Positions 34,896 to 43,961 of a stretch of 64,000 nucleotides of DNA are shown here, piece after piece. The stretch lies in NCBI GenBank assembly GCA_024693925.1, contig JAILKH010000004.1, positions 1-64,000 on the forward strand. Reading direction: 5' to 3'. Under the pieces are notes generated by a model. The model did no database searches, was not told where the DNA came from, and saw only the letters and a list, made by a program, of their open reading frames with translations. The DNA is from Lachnospiraceae bacterium (lineage in GTDB: Bacteria; Bacillota; Clostridia; Lachnospirales; Lachnospiraceae). Every line of letters begins with the position of its first letter. The stretch's first letter is position 1. The position numbers were made by a program, and so were the translations under genes.

Positions 34896-35918
34896 ATGGG
34901 AAGAATAGTTACATTTGGAGAAATCATGTTAAGACTTGCCCCCAACGGTTACTACAGGTTTTTTCAAGATGATCAGCTTCAGGCTACATTTGGAGGCGGT
35001 GAGGCAAATGTGGCAGTGTCTTTGGCTAATTACGGAATGGATACGGCTTTTGTTACAAAGCTGCCCAAACATGCGATCGGACAGGGAGCGGTAAACAGTT
35101 TAAGATATTTTGGAGTCGACACAGGTTATATAGCAAGAGGCGGTGACAGAATAGGTATTTATTTTCTGGAGAAAGGAGCATCCCAGAGAGGAAGTGTATG
35201 CATATATGACAGAGCACATTCGGCAATTCAGGAGGCGGATCCTTCGGATTTTGACTGGGATAAGATTTTTGAAGGAGCTGAATGGTTTCATTTTACGGGT
35301 ATAACTCCGGCTTTGGGAGAGAATCTTGTAAATATTTGTCTGGATGCCTGTAAAGCGGCTCAGGCACACGGAGTTAAAATTAGTTGCGATCTTAATTACA
35401 GAGGAAAACTTTGGACCAGGGATCAGGCGAGAGAGGCTATGACAAAATTATGTGAATATGTTGATGTGTGTATCTCAAATGAAGAGGATGCCAAAGATGT
35501 ATTTGGAATTGAGGCAGAGGGAAGTGATATTACCGGAGGTAAGCTTAATACGGAGGGGTATAAGTCTGTTGCAAAGCAGTTAGCCGATAAGTTTGGCTTT
35601 GAGAAGGTAGCCATTACATTAAGGACTTCCATATCTGCAAATGATAATGACTGGCAGGGTATGCTGTATGACGGAAAAGATTATTGCTTCTCAAAACAAT
35701 ATCATCTTAGGATAGTGGACAGAGTCGGAGGAGGAGACAGTTTCGGAGGAGGACTCATATATTCTCTTGTGAATGGATATTCAACTCAGGAAGCAATCGA
35801 GTTTGCGGTGGCCGCATCAGCACTTAAACATTCTGTCGAAGGAGATTTTAACAGGGTAGGAGTAGATGAAGTTAAGAAGCTTGCCGGCGGCGACGGGTCC
35901 GGACGAGTTCAGAGATAG
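34896..35918 (+). CDS. kdgK: 2-dehydro-3-deoxygluconokinase (PfkB family)
   Basis: A 340-residue PfkB-family sugar kinase starting MGRIVTFGEIMLRLAP, with FGGGEANVAVSLANYG substrate region and DRVGGGDSFGGGL, the anion hole and catalytic-base motif. In this operon it phosphorylates 2-keto-3-deoxygluconate to KDPG for the upstream aldolase. An in-frame ATG at 34872 lies before the GGAGG site; ATG 34896 is the better start. The assignment to KDG rather than another sugar acid comes from context. Confidence 0.9.
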   Translation: MGRIVTFGEIMLRLAPNGYYRFFQDDQLQATFGGGEANVAVSLANYGMDTAFVTKLPKHAIGQGAVNSLRYFGVDTGYIARGGDRIGIYFLEKGASQRGSVCIYDRAHSAIQEADPSDFDWDKIFEGAEWFHFTGITPALGENLVNICLDACKAAQAHGVKISCDLNYRGKLWTRDQAREAMTKLCEYVDVCISNEEDAKDVFGIEAEGSDITGGKLNTEGYKSVAKQLADKFGFEKVAITLRTSISANDNDWQGMLYDGKDYCFSKQYHLRIVDRVGGGDSFGGGLIYSLVNGYSTQEAIEFAVAASALKHSVEGDFNRVGVDEVKKLAGGDGSGRVQR

Positions 35919-35932
35919 TAAGGAGAAAAAAG

Positions 35933-37366
35933 ATGAAGAAATTTATGGATGATGATTTTATTTTAGGGACAGAAACGGCAAAACATTTATATAAGGATTA
36001 TGCAAAGAATCTTCCGATCATAGATTATCATTGTCACTTGTCACCAAAGGAAATTTATGAGGATGTAAGATTTGACAGCCTTGGTGATGTGTGGTTTGGC
36101 GGTAAGCAGCCCGATGGTAAATGTTTCGGAGATCATTATAAGTGGAGACTTATGCGCTCCAACGGAATGAAGGAGGAACTTGTTACCGGCAGAACGGATG
36201 AAGTTGAAAGATTTAAAGGATTTGCGGATACCCTTTCTATGGCGATCGGGAATCCGATGTACCATTGGTGTAATCTTGAATTGAAAAAATATTTTGGTGT
36301 GGACGAGCCGCTTACCGTATCGAATGCTGAAAAGATATGGAATAAGTGCAATGATCTTTTGAAAAACGATCCGAATATGACCGTCAGGGGACTTATAAGA
36401 CAGAGTAATGTTGCATATATAGGAACAACGGATGATCCGGTTGACTCTCTTGAATGGCATGAAAAAATCGCTGCCGATAAGTCGGTGGATTTCTTGGTAA
36501 GACCTTCTTTCAGACCGGATAAAGCTATAAATATTACAAAAGCGGGCTTTAAAGAATATATTGAGAGTCTTGCAAAAGTTGTTGGAAAAACAAGTCTTGA
36601 TACGACACAGGATGTTATAGATGCACTTGTTAACAGGGTTGAATTCTTTGCAGCTCATGGATGTGTGGCATCGGATCATGGTTTGGATTATGTTCCCTTT
36701 AGAAAGCTTCCTATGGAGGTATGTGATGCAGCCTTTAAGAAGGCTATGAATAATGAACCTGTAGGAATTGAAGAAGCTGAAGGTTATCAGACTGCATTGC
36801 TGATAGCTCTTGGAAAGGTCTATCATAAACTTGGGATAGCAATGGAACTTCATTATTCCTGCCTGAGAAATATGAATGAGAGAATGTTTAAGACTTTAGG
36901 TCCTGATACAGGTTTTGATATGATAGCTCAGAATACCTGTGGAGGAAGTGTTGCGGAGTTAATGTCAGAACTTGATAAAACGAATGAATTGCCAAAGACA
37001 ATAGTATTTTCGCTTAATCCCGCTGATAATGAACAGATAGGAACATTGATAGGCTGCTTCCAGTCAGATGAGGTGCCCGGAAAGATTCAGCATGGTCCTG
37101 CCTGGTGGTTTAATGATACAAAGTCGGGGATGGAAGAGCAGATGAAGTCGCTGGCTAATCTTGGCCTTTTGGGTAATTTTATAGGGATGCTTACAGATTC
37201 GAGGTCCTTCCTTTCATATACAAGACATGATTATTTCAGAAGGATTATGTGTAATCTTATCGGAAACTGGGTAGAGAACGGTGAGTATCCGAATGATGAG
37301 GAAGCTCTTAAGAGAATAGTCGAGGGTATTTCATATAAGAATGCTAAGAGATATTTTGGTATTTAG
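35933..37366 (+). CDS. uxaC: uronate isomerase
   Basis: A 477-residue amidohydrolase-superfamily uronate isomerase. PIIDYHCHLSPKEIYED has the metal-type HxH of the family, and RPSFRPDKAINI, MELHYSCLRNMNERMFKTLGPDTGFD and DSRSFLSYTRHDYFRRI are hallmark blocks. It converts galacturonate to tagaturonate and glucuronate to fructuronate. The start has AAGGAG at proper distance, 14 bases after kdgK. Confidence 0.96.
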   Translation: MKKFMDDDFILGTETAKHLYKDYAKNLPIIDYHCHLSPKEIYEDVRFDSLGDVWFGGKQPDGKCFGDHYKWRLMRSNGMKEELVTGRTDEVERFKGFADTLSMAIGNPMYHWCNLELKKYFGVDEPLTVSNAEKIWNKCNDLLKNDPNMTVRGLIRQSNVAYIGTTDDPVDSLEWHEKIAADKSVDFLVRPSFRPDKAINITKAGFKEYIESLAKVVGKTSLDTTQDVIDALVNRVEFFAAHGCVASDHGLDYVPFRKLPMEVCDAAFKKAMNNEPVGIEEAEGYQTALLIALGKVYHKLGIAMELHYSCLRNMNERMFKTLGPDTGFDMIAQNTCGGSVAELMSELDKTNELPKTIVFSLNPADNEQIGTLIGCFQSDEVPGKIQHGPAWWFNDTKSGMEEQMKSLANLGLLGNFIGMLTDSRSFLSYTRHDYFRRIMCNLIGNWVENGEYPNDEEALKRIVEGISYKNAKRYFGI

Positions 37367-37458
37367 TGGTCATACATATTCGAAATGTTAATATGATTAA
37401 AGGAATTGGAGGATCATTTTATTATTGATAGCTGTAAATTGATTTTATAAAGAATTAT

Positions 37459-37526
37459 AATGCCGGCATTGGATTTGGGTAAATTATTAGGAATATTATA
37501 TTGCCCGGGGACATGCTGGCATTTTA
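37459..37526 (+). terminator. candidate terminator after uxaC
   Basis: AATGCCGGCAT (37459-37469) pairs with ATGCTGGCATT (37513-37523), with one G-U pair, and is followed by TTT. The loop is long (43 bases) and has inner GGGTAA/TTGCCC pairing. The rest of 37367-37654 is AT-rich spacer, probably with the uxaB promoter; no gene is seen there. Confidence 0.35.
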
Positions 37527-37654
37527 TAATACCATTTAGACAAGTTTTGCAATGTTAAAAACAAGTTTATTTGTGGTTTTATATTTTGGTCGTATTTATA
37601 ATGTATTTAGGTTAAGAAACAAGTATCTATGCCAAAAGGGAAGGTAAAAAAATT

Positions 37655-39139
37655 ATGGAGAAATTGTGTTATGAGGTATTAAAGAAAAAGGGTTATGATG
37701 GTTTTTTACTTGAGAAGGCTCCTGAAAGAGTATTACAGTTCGGGGAGGGGAATTTTTTAAGGGCTTTTGTGGATTATTTTATTGATGAGATGAATGAGAA
37801 AGCCGGATTTAATGGCAAGGTTGTATTATGTCAACCTCTTGGAAATGGCCTTTGTGATATGATCAATGAACAGGAAGGACTGTATACTCTTTTCTTAAGA
37901 GGACAGGAAAATGGAGAAAAGGTAAATCGTAAAAGGGTTATTTCATCTGTTTCAAGATGTATTAATCCATATAATGATTACGATGAATATTTAAAATGCG
38001 CAGCTAATCCTGATTTGAGATTTATCGTAAGTAATACAACTGAGGCAGGTATTGTATATGATCCAAAGTGTGGACAGGATGATCGTCCTTCAAGTAGTTT
38101 CCCGGGAAAACTTACACGTTTTCTTTTGGAGAGATTTAACAATAAATTGCCGGGATTTATAATATTATCCTGTGAACTTATAGATCGAAATGGTGACGAA
38201 CTGAAAAGATGCGTAAATAAGTATATTGAACAATGGGGATTGTCAAAGGAATTTTCGGAATGGGTGGATAAAGAAAATATTTTCTGTTCTACGCTGGTTG
38301 ACAGGATCGTTCCCGGATACCCCCGAGCAGAAGCGGATTCTATATGTGAGGAATTAGGCTATAAGGATAATATTATAGATACAGGTGAAGTATTTGGAGC
38401 CTGGGTCATTGAAGGGCCTTTGAGCATTAAGGATGAGTTTCCGGTGGATAAAGCAGGTCTGCCTATTCTTATAACCGATAATGTGGATCCGTATAAGAAA
38501 CGAAAAGTAAGGATATTAAATGGGGCACATACCTCAATGATAATGGCTGCATATCTGACGGGTAAAGATATTGTAAGAGATTGTATGAAGGATGATGTTA
38601 TTAAGGGTTATATGAATAAAGCTTTACAGTATGAGATAATTCCGGTTCTTAAAGGGCTTGACCGAAAAGATCTTGAGGAGTTTGCTTCGGCGGTTACCGA
38701 CAGATTCGCAAATCCTTTTATTGATCATGAATTATTATCGATATCCTTGAATTCGGCCTCGAAATGGAAGGCAAGGGTAATGCCGACAGTGCTGGAATAT
38801 TATGAGCAGAAAGGAGAATTGCCTCCTATACTTACTTTTTCTTTTGCTGCTTTTTTAATGTTTTACCATTGTGGCCGTGAAATGGATGAAAGGGCTCTGA
38901 AGGGATATAGGGACGGAAAGGAATTCTTTATAAAGGATGACGAATGGATATTAAATGAATTTCTTAAACTGAAGGATGCCGATACAGATAAACTTGCATG
39001 TGAAATAATAGATAATGAAAAGATGTGGGATAAATCTTTGAAAACACTTCCGGGCTTTAAAGACGAAGTTATTAGGGATCTTAAACTTATAGAGTCAAAA
39101 GGAATGTATGAAGCAATGAGAGATATACAGTCGAAATAA
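37655..39139 (+). CDS. uxaB: tagaturonate reductase (altronate oxidoreductase)
   Basis: A 494-residue member of the mannitol dehydrogenase family. LQFGEGNFLRAFVDYFIDEMN is typical of UxaB rather than UxuB. FIVSNTTEAGI, FIILSCELIDRNGD, FCSTLVDRIVPGYPR and KVRILNGAHTSMIMAAYLTG are further family blocks, the last with the catalytic region. It reduces tagaturonate to altronate with NADH. The next gene, altronate dehydratase, supports the call. Confidence 0.93.
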   Translation: MEKLCYEVLKKKGYDGFLLEKAPERVLQFGEGNFLRAFVDYFIDEMNEKAGFNGKVVLCQPLGNGLCDMINEQEGLYTLFLRGQENGEKVNRKRVISSVSRCINPYNDYDEYLKCAANPDLRFIVSNTTEAGIVYDPKCGQDDRPSSSFPGKLTRFLLERFNNKLPGFIILSCELIDRNGDELKRCVNKYIEQWGLSKEFSEWVDKENIFCSTLVDRIVPGYPRAEADSICEELGYKDNIIDTGEVFGAWVIEGPLSIKDEFPVDKAGLPILITDNVDPYKKRKVRILNGAHTSMIMAAYLTGKDIVRDCMKDDVIKGYMNKALQYEIIPVLKGLDRKDLEEFASAVTDRFANPFIDHELLSISLNSASKWKARVMPTVLEYYEQKGELPPILTFSFAAFLMFYHCGREMDERALKGYRDGKEFFIKDDEWILNEFLKLKDADTDKLACEIIDNEKMWDKSLKTLPGFKDEVIRDLKLIESKGMYEAMRDIQSK

Positions 39140-39161
39140 TTCGCACTATTGGAGGTACATT

Positions 39162-40643
39162 GTGAAAAGTATAAGAATACATCCGAATGATAATGTTGTA
39201 GTGGCACTTGAGGATATTTGTAAAGGGGAAATAATAAATATTGATGACAGGACGATAAAGGTACTTGAGGAAGTTGCCAGAGGTCATAAGATAGCTATTG
39301 AAGATATTAAGGAAGATTCACCGGTCATAAAGTATGGCAATCAAATAGGGGTTGCAAAAGAGGATATAAAATCCGGAAGTTATGTTCATACTCATAATGT
39401 TAAGACGTCCCTTTCCGAAAATGCGGTATATAAATATACTCCTGTTGTGAACAAATTACCGGAATCAAAGAAAAGAACCTTTATGGGGTACAGACGTGAT
39501 AAAGGTAAAGTAGGTATACGAAATGAAATATGGATAATCCCTACCGTTGGGTGTGTAAATTCCGTAGCTGATCGTTTGGTTAGGGAAAATCAGGATATTG
39601 TAGGTGGAACCATAGAAGGTTTATATTCGTTTCCTCATCCTTTTGGCTGCTCCCAGATGAGTGACGACCACGAAACCACCAAAAGGGTTCTTGCATCACT
39701 TGTACACCACCCTAATGCAGGAGGTGTGTTGGTATTGTCTTTAGGTTGTGAAAACCTTACTCTCGATCAGTTTAAGGAGGAACTTAGAGAGTGGAATAGT
39801 GACAGAGTGAAATTCCTAACTTGTCAAAAGTCTAATGATGAACTGTTGGAAGGACGGAGACTTCTGGAAGAATTGCGTGATTATGTGGGTAAATTTTCGA
39901 GAGAAGAAATAGATGCTTCCGAATTGGTTGTGGGAATGAAATGCGGTGGTTCGGATGGTTTGTCGGGGATAACCGCAAATCCTGCAGTGGGTAGATTCTC
40001 CGATAAGCTTATTGCAATGGGCGGATCGACTATTTTAACGGAAGTACCTGAGATGTTTGGTGCTGAATCTATTTTATTTAACCGTTGTATAGACAATAAC
40101 GTTTTTGATAAGGCTGTTGCTATGATAAATGATTTTAAGAAATACTTCGTTTCTCATGGGCAGGTGGTATATGAAAATCCCAGCCCCGGTAATAAGGCGG
40201 GGGGAATTACTACTCTTGAAGATAAGTCCTGTGGATGCGTTCAAAAAGGAGGAAGTGCTCAGGTAGTTGATGTATTAAAGTATGCAGAGCATGTTAAGTG
40301 TAAGGGTCTTACATTACTTTCCGGCCCGGGAAATGATATGGTTTCCACTACAGATCTGACGGCAGCAGGTGCTCATTTGATCCTGTTTACTACCGGAAGG
40401 GGTACACCCTTTGGTGCACCGGTTCCGACAGTTAAAATATCTACAAACACAGAACTTTTTAAGAATAAATCCAACTGGATCGATTTTAATGCCGGAACTA
40501 TTGCGGAAGGCTCTGAAACAATAGATGAAGTGGGAGATCGTCTTGTTGATTTTGTATTAAAAGTTGCTTCGGGAAAACTTACGAAACAGGAGATTTCCGA
40601 GTATAGAGAAATATCCATATTTAAGGATGGTGTAACGCTTTGA
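39162..40643 (+). CDS. uxaA: altronate dehydratase
   Basis: A 493-residue UxaA with the N-terminal SAF domain (IRIHPNDNVVVALEDICKG, GSYVHTHNVKT) and the main domain with GYRRDKGKVGIRNEIWIIPTVGCVN, FPHPFGCSQMSDDHE, MKCGGSDGLSGITANPAVG and CGCVQKGG. It dehydrates altronate to 2-keto-3-deoxygluconate, an Fe-dependent reaction. The start codon is GTG with GGAGG in front. It is convergent with the AraC gene, with only 17 bases between the stops and no clear terminator. Confidence 0.95.
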   Translation: MKSIRIHPNDNVVVALEDICKGEIINIDDRTIKVLEEVARGHKIAIEDIKEDSPVIKYGNQIGVAKEDIKSGSYVHTHNVKTSLSENAVYKYTPVVNKLPESKKRTFMGYRRDKGKVGIRNEIWIIPTVGCVNSVADRLVRENQDIVGGTIEGLYSFPHPFGCSQMSDDHETTKRVLASLVHHPNAGGVLVLSLGCENLTLDQFKEELREWNSDRVKFLTCQKSNDELLEGRRLLEELRDYVGKFSREEIDASELVVGMKCGGSDGLSGITANPAVGRFSDKLIAMGGSTILTEVPEMFGAESILFNRCIDNNVFDKAVAMINDFKKYFVSHGQVVYENPSPGNKAGGITTLEDKSCGCVQKGGSAQVVDVLKYAEHVKCKGLTLLSGPGNDMVSTTDLTAAGAHLILFTTGRGTPFGAPVPTVKISTNTELFKNKSNWIDFNAGTIAEGSETIDEVGDRLVDFVLKVASGKLTKQEISEYREISIFKDGVTL

Positions 40644-40660
40644 CCGATAGTATTATAAAA

Positions 40661-41565
40661 TCAATTGTCCTTTAAGGATTTTGTTGCTTTGGTTACATTG
40701 TTCCTTGATTGTTGTATAAGTGTTTTTGGGGACATTCCGTATTCTTTCTTGAAGGCTCTGTAGAAACTGGAATAGTCCTCAAAACCATATTGGTTGTATA
40801 CCTGCGAAATCGGATTGCCGGCCAAAATTGATTCATGACACAATTTAAGACGTTTTTTTGAGATATACTGATGGATCGATATTCCGATATTATCTTTGAA
40901 TACATGAGAAAGATAATATTTGCTTAAGTAAAAATGTTCTGAAATGGTATCAAGGGAAAGATCGGAATCGATATTATTTTCAATGTAAGTACATATATTT
41001 TGATATAACGAATTTTGCTGCGATATTATAATGTTATTATATTGTTCATAGGCCAGCCGGTTAATGGTAAGACACAGATCTGAAATATTTATGATTGCCT
41101 GCGTCTGACATCCAAACCGGTCTCCTTTTTTTTCCTGAATAATATATAAAGCTTTGAAAGTATAGAGTTAAAGGAGATCGGTTCCGTATGCAAAATATAA
41201 CAGTTTTCATTCCGGGCTAGATCGATGAAATATGTAAAATCGGAACTTGTTTTTGATAATTTTTCATAGAATTCCGTATTTATCCAAAGATCAAAACGTC
41301 GGTAGGGAATATTGAAATTTTTAACAAAAATACCATGAGTGGTATATGGGGGTATTACTAAAATATCCCCGTAAGAAAGTATATAGCAGTCATTATGTAT
41401 CTGAGCTTCAATATTGCCTTCCAAAAAGAAATAAAATTCATAATAAGGATGACTGTGCAAACCGGTTCTTTTTACTGCCTTTTTGTCCTGGTAATAGTAT
41501 AGTTCAAAATCCTCGGACAACATATATTGTCTATCGTCATAATTGCTTATTAGTTGTTTTTTCAT
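40661..41565 (-). pseudogene. AraC-family regulator broken by one-base frameshift in an A8 tract
   Basis: The 5' part (41565 downward) encodes a cupin sensor domain (GLHSHPYYEFYFFLEGNIEA, YGDILVIPPYTTHGIF) and ends early at a TAA near 41089. In the -1 frame, from the A8 tract onward, the protein continues as GDRFGCQTQAIINISDLCL into an intact double-HTH AraC domain (ISEHFYLSKYYLSHVFKDN, YGFEDYSSFYRAFKKEYGMSP) to the stop at 40661. One extra A would give a 301-residue protein of usual AraC size. The tract is the T8 run at 41126-41133 on the plus strand. It may be a true mutation, a slippage-controlled gene or a sequencing error. It lies 12 bases after the SDR gene. Confidence 0.85.
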
Positions 41566-41577
41566 TTTAATTATTCT

Positions 41578-42447
41578 TTATTGATCATTGACATTAATGT
41601 TAGTATCTTCTTTTTCCGAATCAAATTTTGATGAATCAAGATTTGAGGGATCCTGCCCGATATAAGCGCTTATTCCGCCGTCAATATAAATTATTTGTCC
41701 GTTTATGAAATCCGAGGCAGGAGATGAAAGAAAAACAGCAAGTCCTTTTAATTCCTCTGTATGTCCCCAGCGCTGAGCAGGGGTCTTTGAACGAATAAAG
41801 CGATCGAAGGGATTTATTGAACCATCAGTTCCTTTTTCGCGCAGGGGCGCAGTCTGGGGAGTGGCAATATATCCGGGGCCTATTCCATTGCATTGTATAT
41901 TGTATTGTCCGTATTCGGAGCAGATATTTTTTGTGAGCATTTTAAGTCCGCCTTTTGCAGCGGCATAAGCCGATACGGTTTCTCTTCCGAATTCACTCAT
42001 CATAGAGCAGGCATTAATGATCTTACCACCACCCTTTGAGATCATGCTTGGGATAACAGCTTTGGAGCATATAAAGGGTCCTGTTAGATCTACGTTGATA
42101 ACCTGATTCCATTGCTCCAGTGACATTTCTGTCATGGGGATGCGTTTGATAATACCTGCGTTGTTTATGAGAATGGTAATCGGTCCGAATCTGTTTTCTA
42201 CATCTTTTACAAAGGAGTTTACCTGTTCTTCACTTGTTACATCGCATACAGCTCCGTAAATGTCATATCCTGCTTCTTTATATTCGTTTATTGCTTTTTT
42301 TACCCGATCGGAATCGGAACTGTTAAAAACCACTTTGGCACCGGCTTCTGCCAATGCCTCGGCATAAGCCTTACCTAAGCCGTATGAAGCGCCCGTGACC
42401 CAGGCTACTTTTCCATCTAAACGGAAACTGTCTAATATATTACCCAT
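41578..42447 (-). CDS. SDR oxidoreductase, gluconate 5-dehydrogenase / KduD-DhuD type
   Basis: A 289-residue classical SDR with the TGASYGLG cofactor loop, NNAG, a SMMSEFGRETVSAYAAAKGG block holding catalytic Ser, Tyr and Lys, and GPGYIATPQTAP. The sequence is of the gluconate 5-dehydrogenase-like subgroup that includes streptococcal DhuD and relates to KduD. These reduce 2,5-diketo-3-deoxygluconate to KDG. With KdgF nearby, a role in the unsaturated-uronate branch is attractive. Fructuronate or 5-keto-gluconate reduction is possible too. A polar tail of about 28 residues follows the usual end. Paired GTTAAC operators lie upstream. Confidence 0.8.
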   Translation of the reverse strand: MGNILDSFRLDGKVAWVTGASYGLGKAYAEALAEAGAKVVFNSSDSDRVKKAINEYKEAGYDIYGAVCDVTSEEQVNSFVKDVENRFGPITILINNAGIIKRIPMTEMSLEQWNQVINVDLTGPFICSKAVIPSMISKGGGKIINACSMMSEFGRETVSAYAAAKGGLKMLTKNICSEYGQYNIQCNGIGPGYIATPQTAPLREKGTDGSINPFDRFIRSKTPAQRWGHTEELKGLAVFLSSPASDFINGQIIYIDGGISAYIGQDPSNLDSSKFDSEKEDTNINVNDQ

Positions 42448-42476
42448 AAATAATCCTCCGATATTTTGTATAAAGA

Positions 42477-42511
42477 GTCAGTTAACTGACAAAGTTTCCA
42501 GGTTAACTGCC
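42477..42511 (-). promoter_or_regulatory. paired GTTAAC operators upstream of the SDR-AraC operon
   Basis: A perfect palindrome GTCAGTTAACTGAC (42477-42490) and a similar CCAGGTTAACTGCC (42498-42511) are centred 21 bases apart, two helical turns on the same DNA face. They sit 30 to 64 bases ahead of the SDR start codon, suiting a dimer-of-dimers regulator. Confidence 0.5.
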
Positions 42512-42770
42512 TTGATAATTAACGGTATACAGATTAATTATATATGTAATTATAAGATAAAATCAAAGGAAAACAGAAATTTGAGCACTTTTTGCAATGT
42601 TATAAACAATTTTGTCAGCCTCATTAATAACATAAATATTTTTATTATATTTACGGGAGTATAATGGCTGTTTTATGAGTAATCTGTAAATTGGTAAGTG
42701 TTACTAAATAAAAGGGAAATATATTGGAAAATAATACCAATAGAAAAATGTACGCCATTGTGTTAGTATA

Positions 42771-42782
42771 CTTGTATACAAG
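42771..42782 (+). promoter_or_regulatory. operator-like palindrome upstream of uxuA
   Basis: CTTGTATACAAG is a perfect 12-bp palindrome 47 bases before the uxuA start. The GT-AC core fits FadR-subfamily GntR sites, so either GntR protein here is a candidate. TATATA near 42801 may be the -10 box. The region 42512-42770 is AT-rich with no gene seen. Confidence 0.45.
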
Positions 42783-42828
42783 ATGGTCTCCAGTACATAC
42801 TATATAAAGAAAGAGAGAGGGTAAAAAA

Positions 42829-43902
42829 ATGGAAATGACAATGAGATGGTTCGGAACGGGATTTGATACGGTTACCTTAAAGCAGATCAGACAGGTTCCG
42901 GGTGTTACGGGAGTTATTACGACTTTATATGATACCACTCCGGGGGAGGTATGGTCCAGAGAAAGAATACGTAAATTGAAGGACGAAGTTGAAGCTTCAG
43001 GGCTTCATATTTCCGGAATAGAGTCGGTGAATATTCATGATGCCATAAAAATAGGAACCCCGGAAAGAGATAAGTATATTGATAATTATATTGAGACATT
43101 AAGGAATCTCGGTGAGGAAGATATACATATGGTATGTTATAATTTCATGCCCGTTTTTGATTGGACAAGAAGTGAACTTGCAAGAAAGAGACCGGATGGA
43201 TCGACTGTTCTTGCTTATTCTCAGGAGGCGATAGATAAGCTTAATCCCGAGACTATGTTTGATTCTATCAAGAATGAATCCAACGGAGCGGTTCTTCCCG
43301 GCTGGGAGCCTGAACGTATGGCTATAATAAAAGAATTATTTGAAAGTTATAAGGATGTGGATGAAGAAAAGTTATTTGATAATCTTAAGTACTTTTTGGA
43401 AAGGATCATGCCGGTATGTGATGAGTATGATATTAATATGGCCATTCATCCCGATGATCCTGCCTGGTCGGTATTTGGACTTCCGCGAATCATAATCAAT
43501 CTTCCCAATATACAGAGGATGATGAAAATGGTTGATAATCCGCATAATGGAGTTACCTTCTGTTCGGGTTCATATGGTACAAACAGAGAGAATGATCTTC
43601 CCGGAATGATCCGTGCACTTAAGGGAAGGGTACATTTTGCGCACGTACGTAATCTTAAATTTAATTCCGATGATGATTTTGAAGAAGCAGCTCATCTTTC
43701 GAGAGATGGGGATTTTGACCTGTATGAAATAATGAAAGCGCTCTATGAGATCGGATTTACGGGACCTATTCGTCCTGATCATGGAAGAATGATCTGGGAT
43801 GAGGTTGCCATGCCCGGATATGGTCTTTATGACAGAGCGCTTGGTGCAACATATCTTAACGGACTTTGGGAAGCAATTGATAAGAATGCAACACGAGGAT
43901 AA
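42829..43902 (+). CDS. uxuA: mannonate dehydratase
   Basis: A 357-residue UxuA of normal length. MEMTMRWFGTGFDTVTLKQIRQVPGVTGVIT, VCYNFMPVFDWTRSEL, NMAIHPDDPAWSVFGLPRII, VTFCSGSYGTNRENDLPGMI and GFTGPIRPDHGRMIWDE are family blocks, including metal-binding His, Cys and Asp. It converts mannonate to 2-keto-3-deoxygluconate. The start has GAGAGGG at about eight bases. It leads the uxuA-uxuB transcript. Confidence 0.96.
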   Translation: MEMTMRWFGTGFDTVTLKQIRQVPGVTGVITTLYDTTPGEVWSRERIRKLKDEVEASGLHISGIESVNIHDAIKIGTPERDKYIDNYIETLRNLGEEDIHMVCYNFMPVFDWTRSELARKRPDGSTVLAYSQEAIDKLNPETMFDSIKNESNGAVLPGWEPERMAIIKELFESYKDVDEEKLFDNLKYFLERIMPVCDEYDINMAIHPDDPAWSVFGLPRIIINLPNIQRMMKMVDNPHNGVTFCSGSYGTNRENDLPGMIRALKGRVHFAHVRNLKFNSDDDFEEAAHLSRDGDFDLYEIMKALYEIGFTGPIRPDHGRMIWDEVAMPGYGLYDRALGATYLNGLWEAIDKNATRG

Positions 43903-43961
43903 GCTGTTTCGGATATTTGATGTTCGGTGATAATGAAAAGAAAGGGAAGGAGAAGGATATT

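Noticed and set aside
36041..36853. 270-residue minus-strand open frame opposite uxaC
   Set aside because: It lies wholly within a strongly supported uxaC; its product is Cys/His/Ile-rich with no family features and no ribosome site.
41126..41133. Two separate small genes at 40661 and 41089 instead of one AraC gene
   Set aside because: The halves are complementary parts of one AraC protein in adjacent frames, joined at a homopolymer.
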